Assembly (NCBI RefSeq): GCF_043235035.1
Contig: NZ_JAZAQF010000012.1
Coordinates: forward strand, 62,001 to 126,000
Direction of reading: 5' to 3'
Source: CACIAM-69d sp001698445
Lineage (GTDB): Bacteria; Cyanobacteriota; Cyanobacteriia; CACIAM-69d
DNA length: 64,000 nt
Each line of letters starts with the position of its first letter. Within the stretch, counting starts at the first letter, position 1. A model generated the notes under the pieces. That model saw only the letters and a list, made by a program, of their open reading frames with translations. It ran no database searches and was not told the origin of the DNA. A program made the translations under genes and the position numbers. Positions 36,278-45,107 of this stretch are shown here, one piece after another.

Positions 36278-38506
36278 CTAATCGTCATCCTTCATCACCG
36301 CTTCTTGTTCTGCCAACTGCATCAACACCACCTGAGACGCTTGGGGATCCGATTTGCCCAGGGGTTGACGTTGGGTATAGATTCCATCCGCTTGCAGTTC
36401 CCAGGCGTTGCGTGTGTCAGCCAGCATCACACCCAAAATGGCTTGCAATTCTTGCACCAAGTCGGGATCCTCGATCGGGGTGACGGCCTCTACCCGCCGC
36501 GTCAAATTGCGGGGCATCCAATCGGCACTGCCAATATACAGCTCATCTTGGCCGCCATTGTGGAAATAGAAAATGCGGGAATGTTCCAAAAAGCGGCCCA
36601 CAATGCTGACCACGCGGATGTGGTCGCTCAGGCCCGGCAAACCCGGCCGCAAACAACAAATTCCCCGCACAATCAAATCCACCTGCACCCCCGCTTGGGA
36701 GGCCTCATACAGCGCCCGAATCACCACCGGATCAACCAGGGCATTCATTTTGGCCACAACGCGCCCCTGTTGACCTTGGCGGGCCCAGTCGCGCTCCCGT
36801 TGAATCAAGGCCACCATCCGATCGCGCATATTCACCGGGGCCACCAACAGCTTGCGATAGGAGCGTTGGCGAGAATAGCCCGTCAGGTAATTGAACAAAT
36901 CGGTCAAGTCAGCCCCCAGCTCCGGCCGGCAACTGAGCAGCCCCACATCGGTGTAGAGCTTGGCGGTTTTGGGGTTGTAGTTTCCGGTTCCAATGTGGAC
37001 ATAGCGACGCAATCCCTCCGGCTCCTTGCGCACCACCAGCACAATTTTGGTGTGGGTTTTCAGACCCACCAAACCATAAACCACATGCACCCCGGCGCTT
37101 TCCAGCTTGCGGGCCCAGTTGATGTTGTTTTCCTCATCAAACCGTGCCTTGAGTTCCACCAACACCACCACCTGTTTGCCGTTTTCCGCCGCATCAATCA
37201 GGGCATGGACGATCGGGGAGTCGCCAGAGGTGCGGTACAGGGTCATCTTGATCGTCAGCACATTCGGATCGCGGGCTGCTTCCGTAATGAACCGCTGCAC
37301 CGTGGCGGAAAAGGAGTGATAAGGATGATGCAACAGCAAGTCTTGACGGCGAATTTCTGTGAAAAAGTCGCTGACTTCCTCTTCCTCTGGGGATTGCACA
37401 TTTTCCGAAGGTTCCGGCAGGCGTTGCACCCGCTTAGGAATCACTGGGTTCCAGGAGGGGTCTTTCAAGTGAGGCAGGGGCAAACCCAAAAAGGACATGA
37501 AGTCCCGCAGCCCCAGCAGGCCGGTGACAGGATAGACGCTCTCGGCGGTGATTTCCAACTCTTCGAGTAGTCGATCACTAATTTCCGTGGGCATGGTGTC
37601 CAGCACCTCTAGCCGCACCACGGAACCGCCCAAGCGCCGTTTTCGCAATTCCTGTTCGATCGCCAGCAGCAGGTCATCGGCCTCATCTTCCGCCACGGCG
37701 ATGTCCGCGTTGCGGGTGACCCGAAAGGGCTGATATTCCAGGATATTCATGCCCGGAAACAGGCTTTCTAAATTGTGAGCAATCACCTGCTCGATCGCCA
37801 CGCAAACCCAAACCGGCTTACCGGGATTGGGCCCCACCCAATCGGCACTAAGGGTGGCCGGATCCAGACTATCGGCCGCCAGGGGCAGAAAGCGGGGCAG
37901 GCTTTCGGGAACCTTCACCCGCCCAAAGTGATCTTCCTGGGTTTCCGGATCCTGCACCACCACCGCCAGATTCAGGCTGAGGTTGGAGATGTGAGGAAAG
38001 GGATGACCCGGATCAACCGCCAAGGGCGTGAGTACCGGGAAAATTTCCGCCTCAAAGAGCTGATGGAGATAGGCCCGCTGCTCTTGGTTCAGGTCAACGT
38101 AATCCAGCAGGTAAATGCCCTGTTCGGCCAACAGGGGACGCAACACCTTGGCGTAGTGTTGATGTTGGTCGGCCACGATCGGGCGCAGGTGTTCAGCAAT
38201 TTCAACCAGTTGCTGTTGGGGCGATCGCCCGTCGGGAGGCCGCTTGGCCACACCCGCCTCCACCTGCTTTTTGAGGGCAGCCACGCGCACCATGAAAAAT
38301 TCATCCAGGTTGGAGCTGAAGATCGCAGAGAACTTCAACCGCTCCAACAGGGGGTTGCGATCGTCCATAGACTCGTGCAGCACCCGCCGGTTGAACTGAA
38401 TCCAACTCAGTTCCCGGTTGAAGTAGTACTGCGGATCGTGCAGGTCGATCGATTGCGATTCCGGTTGATCGGGATTTTCCGTGGTAGCTCGTTGCGCCCT
38501 AGTCAT
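36278..38506 (-). CDS. ppk1: Polyphosphate kinase 1
   Basis: 742 residues from ATG 38506. Family features: FNRELSWIQFNRRVLHE near the N-terminus, LKTHTKIVLVVRKE (phosphohistidine region), LARFDEENNI, and FLEHSRIFYFHNGG with the second histidine. The enzyme reversibly makes inorganic polyphosphate from ATP; cyanobacteria store it as granules. The start codon overlaps the stop of a small upstream gene as TAATG, so translation is coupled. A 20-codon longer frame to 38566 would lose this overlap and is less likely. Confidence 0.96.
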   Translation of the reverse strand: MTRAQRATTENPDQPESQSIDLHDPQYYFNRELSWIQFNRRVLHESMDDRNPLLERLKFSAIFSSNLDEFFMVRVAALKKQVEAGVAKRPPDGRSPQQQLVEIAEHLRPIVADQHQHYAKVLRPLLAEQGIYLLDYVDLNQEQRAYLHQLFEAEIFPVLTPLAVDPGHPFPHISNLSLNLAVVVQDPETQEDHFGRVKVPESLPRFLPLAADSLDPATLSADWVGPNPGKPVWVCVAIEQVIAHNLESLFPGMNILEYQPFRVTRNADIAVAEDEADDLLLAIEQELRKRRLGGSVVRLEVLDTMPTEISDRLLEELEITAESVYPVTGLLGLRDFMSFLGLPLPHLKDPSWNPVIPKRVQRLPEPSENVQSPEEEEVSDFFTEIRRQDLLLHHPYHSFSATVQRFITEAARDPNVLTIKMTLYRTSGDSPIVHALIDAAENGKQVVVLVELKARFDEENNINWARKLESAGVHVVYGLVGLKTHTKIVLVVRKEPEGLRRYVHIGTGNYNPKTAKLYTDVGLLSCRPELGADLTDLFNYLTGYSRQRSYRKLLVAPVNMRDRMVALIQRERDWARQGQQGRVVAKMNALVDPVVIRALYEASQAGVQVDLIVRGICCLRPGLPGLSDHIRVVSIVGRFLEHSRIFYFHNGGQDELYIGSADWMPRNLTRRVEAVTPIEDPDLVQELQAILGVMLADTRNAWELQADGIYTQRQPLGKSDPQASQVVLMQLAEQEAVMKDDD

Positions 38507-38739
38507 TACTCGTTGCCGCCTGGCCCATGAGGTCGAAACATTTCCTGTTCGCGACCGACCCACCATTCCCCTAAATTCATCAAGTCTTGGTGAATGTCCG
38601 CTAGGGCTTGGGAATATTCCGCTGGCGAAAGGCGATCGCGCTGTTCTTCCAATTTGGCAAGGCGAAGCTGTACCAGCAACCAGGGTTTATGGGAACTGTC
38701 GGTACCTTCGATGTAGCGGGCAATGGCTTGGCTAATCAT
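38506..38739 (-). CDS. Small hypothetical protein translationally coupled to ppk1
   Basis: 77 residues from ATG 38739 (MISQAIARYIEGTDSSHKPW); the frame extends to 38775. Predicted mostly helical and charged (LAKLEEQRDRLSPAEYSQAL). I recognise no family. Its TAA stop shares one base with the ppk1 ATG, a TAATG junction that implies coupled translation and a role linked to polyphosphate, though this is inference. No strong ribosome site precedes it. Confidence 0.7.
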   Translation of the reverse strand: MISQAIARYIEGTDSSHKPWLLVQLRLAKLEEQRDRLSPAEYSQALADIHQDLMNLGEWWVGREQEMFRPHGPGGNE

Positions 38740-38870
38740 GGGGGTTGGGGGCGGACGCGCTCTCGACCGTAGCAAAAATGGCAGTTGCCTCAGCTTAACC
38801 TATCTTTAAAATTTGGTTAAAGCGCAATTTCCCAAAGCCGGAGCAAGGCACTCCAGCCCCCGGTCTGCTG

Positions 38871-38917
38871 GAGTTCGATGGAGTTCGATGGAGTTTGATG
38901 GAGTTTGATGGAGTTGA
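38871..38917. repeat. 10-bp tandem repeat, 4.7 copies
   Basis: GAGTTCGATG occurs twice (38871-38890), then GAGTTTGATG twice (38891-38910), then GAGTTGA. It lies in the 222-bp gap between the EVE-domain gene and the small ppk1-linked gene, both on the minus strand. Confidence 0.9.
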
Positions 38918-38961
38918 GAGACCCAATTTTCAATTTGGCCCCCTTTTGGCTCTCTTTAGGT

Positions 38962-39453
38962 TTAAGGCGAGGTTTGAGGCGAGCTGGCCAAGGTTAGCAA
39001 TCGCTCAGCCACGGGGCGATCGACCGGCGTAACGGAAAGGCGGTTTCCCCGTCGCAAAATCAGCAACTCATCGGCCGTGAATTGCGATCGCAACAATTCC
39101 AAGGGTAAGAACCGATCAAAGGTTTGCAGATGGGCCACTTCCACCGTGAACCAACGGGGGCGATCGGGACTGGCCTTGGGGTCAAAATACGGGCTGTTGG
39201 GGTCAAACTGGGTTGGATCCACCACCTTGGCCACGGCCACCTGCGCCAGACCCGCAATTCCCGGCGGCTCCGTGTTGGAGTGATAAAAAAACGCCCAATC
39301 TCCCGGCTGCATCGCTTGCAGAAAGTTACGCGCTTGATAGTTCCGCACGCCATCCCAAATGGTCTGTCGATCGCGCTCTAGGTGGGCGATCGAGTAAGTT
39401 GTGGGTTCAGATTTAATCAGCCAGCAAGCGGCCGGCACAGGGGGCAAAGCCAT
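38962..39453 (-). CDS. EVE-domain protein
   Basis: 163 residues with the EVE/PUA-like fold signature: WLIKSEPTTYSIAHLERD, WDGVRNYQARNFL, GDWAFFYHSNTEPPGIAGLAQV and DPNSPYFDPKA. EVE domains bind modified bases or nucleotides (relatives bind 5-methylcytosine or tRNA modifications). A housekeeping RNA/DNA-modification reader is plausible; no partner enzyme is adjacent. ATG at 39453. Confidence 0.92.
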   Translation of the reverse strand: MALPPVPAACWLIKSEPTTYSIAHLERDRQTIWDGVRNYQARNFLQAMQPGDWAFFYHSNTEPPGIAGLAQVAVAKVVDPTQFDPNSPYFDPKASPDRPRWFTVEVAHLQTFDRFLPLELLRSQFTADELLILRRGNRLSVTPVDRPVAERLLTLASSPQTSP

Positions 39454-39537
39454 AGGAAAACGAGCACAAGCAAAGCTCTATGATTTAACGGGGGAATCAG
39501 GGTTTCAGGCGATTGGACGACAAGCCCTAGACAGGCC

Positions 39538-40611
39538 CTAGAGCCGATCGAGCCATTCGGGGTGATCCTGCACCGCCTTCACCGCCGCCTTAATATCTTG
39601 GGTGCGATCCTTCGCCACAATCAGGGTCACATTCCCATCGCGCACCACCACCACATCCTCTAGGCCAATGGTGACCACCAACTCTTCGGGATCGCTGCTG
39701 TAGACGATCGCCCCGGTTGTCTCCAAAGCCAAATGTTGAGCCAAATCCACATTGGCCCGATCGCCCTTTAACAGCCGCTCGATCGCATTCCAATCACCCA
39801 GGTCATCCCAAGCAAAGGCCGCCGGAACAATGCAGGCGCGATCGGTCTTTTCCATCAGCGCATAGTCCACGCTCAGCTTGGGAACCTTGCCATAGGCCGC
39901 CACCCCTTCGGCCCGCAGCGGTTCAATAATTTTCGGGGCGTGCCGTTCTAATTCCGCAATCACCGTCTTGGCCTGAAACACAAACATGCCGCTATTCCAG
40001 CTATAACGACCGCTGGCGAGAAACTGTTCGGCCCGGGCGCGATCGGGCTTTTCCGTGAACCGACTGACGCGATAGCCCGGCAGGCCCGCAAAGTCCCCCA
40101 AGGCCTCGCCCTGTTCGATGTAACCATAGCCCGTGGCCGGCTGGGTTGGCGTAATACCCAAGGTGACGATCGCCCCCTCCTTGCGGGCCAAGGTCGCCGC
40201 CGCCGCCAGGGTTTGGGCAAACGCTTCCCCGTCGCCAATCCAGTGATCCGCCGGGAAAAAGCCCAACACCGCCTCATCGCCATATTGCTTGGCCGCTTCC
40301 AGGGTTGCCCAAGCCAGGGCCGGGGCTGTGTCGCGCCCTTCCGGTTCGATCGCAAAATTTGCTGCCGGTAATTCCGGCAACTGTTCGCGGGCCGTGGCTT
40401 CCAGGTGTTGACCCGTCACAACCCAAACATGCTCCGCCGCCCCCGCCAACGGAATCAGGCGATCAATCGTGGCTTGCAACAAACTGCGGCCGCTGCCATC
40501 CAAACAGAGAAACTGCTTGGGAAACTGACGGCGACTGAGGGGCCAAAACCGCTCACCCTTGCCACCGGCCAAGACGATCGGGATTAACTGGGGAGTTGAG
40601 GAAGCAACCAT
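39538..40611 (-). CDS. manC: Mannose-1-phosphate guanylyltransferase
   Basis: 357 residues from ATG 40611 (MVASSTPQLIPIVLAGGKGE). Nucleotidyltransferase marks: LAGGKGERFWPLSRRQFPKQ, FPADHWI, FTEKP, YSWNSGMFVF and FAWDDLGDW. It makes GDP-mannose from GTP and mannose-1-phosphate for glycan and exopolysaccharide synthesis. The isomerase domain of the long bifunctional enzymes is absent. Alternative in-frame starts lie at 40626 and 40677. Confidence 0.93.
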   Translation of the reverse strand: MVASSTPQLIPIVLAGGKGERFWPLSRRQFPKQFLCLDGSGRSLLQATIDRLIPLAGAAEHVWVVTGQHLEATAREQLPELPAANFAIEPEGRDTAPALAWATLEAAKQYGDEAVLGFFPADHWIGDGEAFAQTLAAAATLARKEGAIVTLGITPTQPATGYGYIEQGEALGDFAGLPGYRVSRFTEKPDRARAEQFLASGRYSWNSGMFVFQAKTVIAELERHAPKIIEPLRAEGVAAYGKVPKLSVDYALMEKTDRACIVPAAFAWDDLGDWNAIERLLKGDRANVDLAQHLALETTGAIVYSSDPEELVVTIGLEDVVVVRDGNVTLIVAKDRTQDIKAAVKAVQDHPEWLDRL

Positions 40612-40928
40612 TTGTTCAAAGACCATCAAACTTGACTGGAAAACCAATGCGGAGACGACGGGCCCCCAACCGGACACAAACCTAGGTGCAGACTCGCGAC
40701 GAAAGCTCTAGATGCAGACTCTAGGGGCAAACTCTAGATGCAGACCTAAACACAAACTTAGCGATGGATTCGACCAATTCTCGGGATTGATAGGAATTTC
40801 ACAAGTTCCGCAAATTGCGCCAATTCAACAAATTCCGCACATTAACAAATTCCGCACATTCCGCACACTTCACGGATACCTGCAATTTGGATTTCCCCAA
40901 TTCTGGCTTGGCCCAAGGCGATCGGCAC

Positions 40929-40987
40929 GGTTTCTAAGGTTTCTAAGGTTTCTAAGGTTTCTACGGTTCCTACGGTTGCTATGGTTG
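40929..40987. repeat. 9-bp tandem array, 6.5 copies with drift
   Basis: GGTTTCTAA three times (40929-40955), then GGTTTCTAC, GGTTCCTAC, GGTTGCTAT and GGTTG. The gradual change along the array suggests step-by-step duplication and divergence. Confidence 0.9.
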
Positions 40988-41380
40988 CGGCCGCTACGCT
41001 ATTGACTCGTCCTCCACTCGCATCTTGACTACAAAACCGAGCCGCCAAGGTTCCCAACTCTGCGCAAGGGCGAGATCGGCCCCTTTGCTCCATCAGTTGG
41101 GAGTAGGCGACAATGATTGGGGAACCGGGCCAAAGCTTCCCCGCCCTGCCAGCTCTCCTCAACCAACCCCGCCGCTCCACTTTTTCCCTACTCCTGGCGG
41201 CCGATCGCCCTTAAGGTCTTCCCGCAGCCAATCGCATTGTTCATCAACTTTTTGCTTTAATTTTGGTTGGTTTGCTTGCCCTAGCCTTCTAGACAGGTCT
41301 TCGGGAACAGCTCCTGACGGCTCTCACCAGGTCAGATATGGCTATTGGATCAGTTAGATCTGTTGCATTCGTTCCATCAA

Positions 41381-41412
41381 GCATCTGCTCACTCGGGCAT
41401 CTGCTCGCTCGG
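41381..41412. repeat. 16-bp tandem duplication
   Basis: GCATCTGCTCACTCGG (41381-41396) is followed directly by GCATCTGCTCGCTCGG (41397-41412), one mismatch. Confidence 0.85.
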
Positions 41413-41688
41413 GTATTCGATCGAATTCCTTTGGCAAGGATCATGACGAGGAAATAGACCAGTTAGTCTGGGTGCAACCGAATCCGCAGAATTTCAACGC
41501 TTGATCTCACGGTCTGGCCCCGCCGACTGAGTACCCAAGACTGCATACCCAGGATTGACGATCGCCACCTGGGCATCGCCACTTGGGCATCGGGGATACT
41601 GATAGGATTCACCAGATTCGTTGCATTCTTGGTTTGATTTGACGATTTCTAATTTTTGCGATCAGCCCAGCAGAAGAGCGCAGACGCT

Positions 41689-43251
41689 ATGAGCGACCCG
41701 AATCTTGGCCGAGTGCTAGCCGACCGATATCGACTCGATGAGTTGATCGGGCGCGGTGCTATGGGTCGCGTTTACCGAGCCAAGCACATCCTGCTGGATG
41801 CGCCCGTGGCCGTGAAGTTTTTGTCTCAAACCTTGCTGAACCAGAAAATGCGCGATCGCTTCAAACGGGAAGCCCGCTCCTGTTTTCTGTTAGGGCAAAA
41901 AAGCAAGCACATTGTCCAGGTGTTGGACTACGGGGTCAGCGAGGATGAGGTTCCGTTCTATGTGATGGAATATCTCGAGGGCCGAGACCTGGGGGCGATC
42001 GTCAAGCGGGAAACCATGCCCCTGCCGCGCTTTCTCAATTTGGCCCATCAAATTTGCCTGGGACTTCAGGCGGCTCACCAGGGCATTTTGCTCGAGGATC
42101 GCCTTTGCCCGATCGTCCACCGAGACATCAAGCCCAGCAACCTGCTGGTGGTGCAAGATCCGGACATGGGTGAGTCGGTCAAGATTTTGGATTTTGGGAT
42201 CGCCAAACTCATGCAAGGGGATGCGGCCCAAACCAGCCACTTCATGGGAACCCTGGCCTACTCTTCACCGGAGCAGATGGAAGGCAAGGAGTTGGACGGC
42301 CGGGCTGATATCTATAGCCTGGGCGTGGTGATGTTTGAAATGCTCTCGGGGAAGATGCCCCTGCGGGCGGAAACCCATTCCTTTGGCAGTTGGTATAAGG
42401 TACACCGGGACAGCCCGCCCATGACCTTTGCGGAGGCGCGGCCGGGGCTGAAAGTGCCCAAGCCGCTGGAGTCACTGATTCTGCAATGCTTGGCGAAAAA
42501 GCCGGACGATCGCCCCGCGTCCGTTAGCGATATTTTGCAAGCTTTGGAGCCGATGGAACACCGCTACAGTCCCGGCCGGCTGATTAGTCGTCGCATTGAA
42601 AGCACGCTCCAGCGGGCGACCTTGCCCGGAGCTTCCCTCGGCAGTGAGGGCGGATCTGAATCGCGGGGTCGATCGAGTAATGCGGATCCTGATGTGCTCT
42701 GTCGGTTGCAGTCTTGGCCCAAGGGCAAGCCAGTGGCGGAAATTGTGTTTCCTCACCTGTTGCCCACCAGTGGCGACCCGCTGGCAACGGTTTGGATTAT
42801 GTTGCCGCGCCAAATGATTCGCGCCATCCAATCCAGCGAAGAGGGCAGCAGTTGCTACAGCCGGTTTATGGGCATGATGTCTCCCCATCCGATGGTGCTG
42901 TGGCTGACGGTGCTCTATGTGTCGATCGGGGACGGCACAAGGCGGGCTAAGTGGCTACCGTCCTATTTGGATTTGAAACAGCCCCGCAATTTGGAATTGG
43001 CTCGGCAGTTGGCCAAGCAAAGTTGCTATCGATTGCTGTTTTTTGCCCTTGAGGATCCCCACAGTTGCCAGTATGTGGCCAAAATTCACTTAACGGCGGC
43101 CAATTGCCAAATGCTGCGTCAGTGGGCTGACCAAAGCTCACAGATGCCCGCAGCGGATCCACAGGTGGGCAAGGCCTATCTGCGGAAGGAGTTGGATCGC
43201 GCCAAGCCCCAAATTTTGCAGCAAATTGAGCAGCGATTGCGTCGGCCTTGA
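41689..43251 (+). CDS. Ser/Thr protein kinase with conserved C-terminal domain
   Basis: 520 residues from ATG 41689. The kinase domain (about 14-290) has GRGAMGRVY, Lys43 in VAVKF, HRDIKPSN (144-151), DFG (168-170) and SPEQ in the activation region, so it should be active. No membrane segment is present. The C-terminal 180 residues (IVFPHLLPTSGD, WIMLPRQMIRAI, GTRRAKWLPSY) form a separate domain that I do not recognise; it may sense a ligand or recruit a substrate. It stands alone, and no PP2C-type phosphatase is near. Confidence 0.9.
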   Translation: MSDPNLGRVLADRYRLDELIGRGAMGRVYRAKHILLDAPVAVKFLSQTLLNQKMRDRFKREARSCFLLGQKSKHIVQVLDYGVSEDEVPFYVMEYLEGRDLGAIVKRETMPLPRFLNLAHQICLGLQAAHQGILLEDRLCPIVHRDIKPSNLLVVQDPDMGESVKILDFGIAKLMQGDAAQTSHFMGTLAYSSPEQMEGKELDGRADIYSLGVVMFEMLSGKMPLRAETHSFGSWYKVHRDSPPMTFAEARPGLKVPKPLESLILQCLAKKPDDRPASVSDILQALEPMEHRYSPGRLISRRIESTLQRATLPGASLGSEGGSESRGRSSNADPDVLCRLQSWPKGKPVAEIVFPHLLPTSGDPLATVWIMLPRQMIRAIQSSEEGSSCYSRFMGMMSPHPMVLWLTVLYVSIGDGTRRAKWLPSYLDLKQPRNLELARQLAKQSCYRLLFFALEDPHSCQYVAKIHLTAANCQMLRQWADQSSQMPAADPQVGKAYLRKELDRAKPQILQQIEQRLRRP

Positions 43252-43281
43252 GGGCCAATTACCCAAGGCCGATGCGATCGG

Positions 43282-44373
43282 CTAGGGAGCTTGCAAGCTG
43301 GCGATCGCCCGTTCCCAAGCACCAGTCACTTGCTGGATGGATTGGGGCAGTCGATCGCGCATCAGATCGGCATATTGCACCGAAACTCCCCGATCGGTCA
43401 GGGTCACCGTTTGGTAGTCTGCGGCTCCCGGTGTGGGCAAGTAACTGAGGCCCGAGAGATTGGACAACATGCTGTTATCCAGAGCCTGTTCCAATTCCGT
43501 TCGCTGATTGGCAGACAGTTGGCCCACCAACTCCGGCGCTTGATTGTTGATGCGCCGCAACAATCGCCCATCTTCCATCAAAGTCCAACGTTCCTGGCGA
43601 CCGGCAATCCCGCCAGTGATGTGCATCTGGAATCGCTCTCCATTGCCGAGGGTGGGAAGGTCGCTGGTCATGGGAGCAATGGCGGTTGTGCCGTTGCTGG
43701 CGGCTTGGTTGTAGCGCACGAGGTTGGCCGCGCGATCAAGGTGAAACACAAAGGCCCGATCGCCCTGGTTCAAAATGGCTTGCCAGCCATCGATCGCAAT
43801 CATGGTGCAGGCCGTGAGCGGCGCGTCATAAACCCCCATGCAGCCATTCCAGGTTCTGCGTTTCAGGGCTGTGACCGTGAGCGATCGGGGCGGCAACTTC
43901 AGCGATCGTTCCGCCTGTCGCAGCAACCGCTGTTCCACTTCTGGCGTGAGCGATCGGGAACCCACCGCCTGGCGAATGATCTGACCCGCTTGATCGGCGC
44001 GATAAAACCAACTGGGCGGCCCCCAGGATTGACGCTCGCTCACTTCAACGGCCCAGCCCGGGACTTGCATTTGGGCACAGAGTTCCGCTGGCCCACCCAA
44101 CCCCAAGCAACTGTCGGCCCAAGTGACGCGGGTGGCTTCGCGAATGGTCAGGTTCCCAGGCGCTTGACCCAAATCCCTGGCCGCCACTGCCAAGATGCGC
44201 GATCGCACGGAGGGGGGCAACTGATGATGGGTGTTGCGCGTGGGGCTGGGGGTCGATCGGGGATTGGCCTGGGCGATCGACGGCTGCCCCAGTTCCCCAA
44301 CAGCCCCCATTAACAGACCCAATCCCAAGGGCACAATCAAACCCAAACGCCAACGCAAAGAAACAGGAGACAT
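43282..44373 (-). CDS. Exported protein with two W-x(5)-C repeats
   Basis: 363 residues from ATG 44373 (the TTG at 44379 is unlikely). A signal peptide runs through LGLIVPLGLGLLMGAVG to about AQANP. Two related units follow: SRILAVAARDLG ... TRVTWADSCLGLGGPAELCAQMQVPGWAVEV and RLLRQAERSLK ... RTWNGCMGVYDAPLTACTMIAIDGWQAIL. Each has W-x(2-3)-C and a second Cys, which could form a disulfide. The C-terminal third is a different domain (WTLMEDGRLL). I know no function; periplasmic location is likely. Confidence 0.8.
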   Translation of the reverse strand: MSPVSLRWRLGLIVPLGLGLLMGAVGELGQPSIAQANPRSTPSPTRNTHHQLPPSVRSRILAVAARDLGQAPGNLTIREATRVTWADSCLGLGGPAELCAQMQVPGWAVEVSERQSWGPPSWFYRADQAGQIIRQAVGSRSLTPEVEQRLLRQAERSLKLPPRSLTVTALKRRTWNGCMGVYDAPLTACTMIAIDGWQAILNQGDRAFVFHLDRAANLVRYNQAASNGTTAIAPMTSDLPTLGNGERFQMHITGGIAGRQERWTLMEDGRLLRRINNQAPELVGQLSANQRTELEQALDNSMLSNLSGLSYLPTPGAADYQTVTLTDRGVSVQYADLMRDRLPQSIQQVTGAWERAIASLQAP

Positions 44374-44882
44374 AGACAAACTCGATCGGTCATGAGCTGT
44401 GAGAAATCAAAAAGCAGCGGTCTTGAAGCCTTCAATTGCTGTCTTCAATCACCGTTTTCGATTACTACTCATTCAGCATCGGCCAGACCTTGCTCAGGAA
44501 AAGTCACCATGAGCCGGTCTTTCGGATGTCACCTGCTAGGCGAGTTTTTTCCCAATAGTGCTTCCCATGGGTCGTCGCGTCAATCCAGCAACTGCAATTG
44601 ATTGAAACTTGAACTGCTGTTTGCTGATTGGCTTCCCCGATCGGGCCAGTTAACCAACCTTAACAGGCCCTGCCCCTGGGAAACCCAGCCAGCCTTGAAA
44701 GCAAACAGCACAACCCAGAGGCCCAAAAATTCTAATATTCAGTTAAATCAATTTGATAAATTTGAAATTTAAAAATACAACCTTTACCCAGAAAGATTGG
44801 TACGCCATATCACAGAGTCCATGAAGCAATTATGAAGTGGGCAGTGCCCACCCTACTAACGCTTAGGATAAGGATCGTGATC

Positions 44883-45007
44883 GATGCAAGAGAGCTAAAT
44901 AAATAAAACAAAATCGTAAAACAAGAAATTGACACAAGAGATCTAAGAGATAAAACAAAATCGTAAAACAAGAAATTGATGCAAGAGATCTAAGAGATAA
45001 AACAAAA
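44883..45007. repeat. 47-bp direct repeat, about 2.6 copies
   Basis: Units at 44883-44930, 44931-44977 and partly 44978-45007 share the core AAAACAAAATCGTAAAACAA and GCAAGAGATCTAAGAGATA. Copies two and three are almost identical; copy one has drifted. No spacers are present, so it is not a CRISPR. It sits just downstream of the terminator of the minus-strand mini-gene. Confidence 0.85.
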
Positions 45008-45021
45008 AATAAAATAAAATA

Positions 45022-45049
45022 AAAACAAGGAGCATTAACCCCTTGTTTT
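45022..45049 (-). terminator. Rho-independent terminator of the acidic mini-gene
   Basis: On the minus strand, AAAACAAGG and CCTTGTTTT arms (45041-45049 and 45022-45030) form a 9-bp stem, followed by TTATTTTATTTTATTTTTTG, a good U-rich tail. It lies 58 bp after the stop codon at 45108. The arms match the apcE terminator exactly. Confidence 0.8.
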
Positions 45050-45107
45050 CAAAATATTCATGCGTTGTCAGTGAAAAAGCTTTGGGGAAGCAAATTTCAG
45101 GCAGTCT

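Larger units (their letters stand above)
40612..41688. other. Long gene-free gap rich in short repeats
   Basis: About 1.08 kb between manC and a divergent Ser/Thr kinase. No gene is supported. It holds CTCTAGATGCAGAC/CTCTAGGGGCAAA-like repetition (about 40705-40745), AATTCCGCACATT-type repetition (about 40800-40870), a 9-bp array (40929-40987), a 16-bp duplication (41381-41412) and a 14-bp duplication (41561-41588). Promoters of both neighbours are presumably inside. Confidence 0.6.
44374..45107. other. AT-rich gap with a palindromic motif and a 47-bp repeat
   Basis: About 730 bp without a supported gene. It contains GTGGGC-AGT-GCCCAC (44837-44851), a palindrome that recurs in many cyanobacterial genomes, the 47-bp repeat array at 44883-45007, and the terminator of the acidic mini-gene at 45022-45049. 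Confidence 0.6.

Noticed and set aside
36305..37570. 421-codon frame antisense to ppk1
   Set aside because: Shadow of ppk1, His/Gln-rich nonsense composition.
40842..41180. Frame reading as ETLETLETLE repeats
   Set aside because: It is a translation of the 9-bp tandem array in non-coding DNA; no conserved flanking domain.
44883..45007. Possible CRISPR array
   Set aside because: The repeats are directly adjacent without unique spacers, and no cas genes are present.
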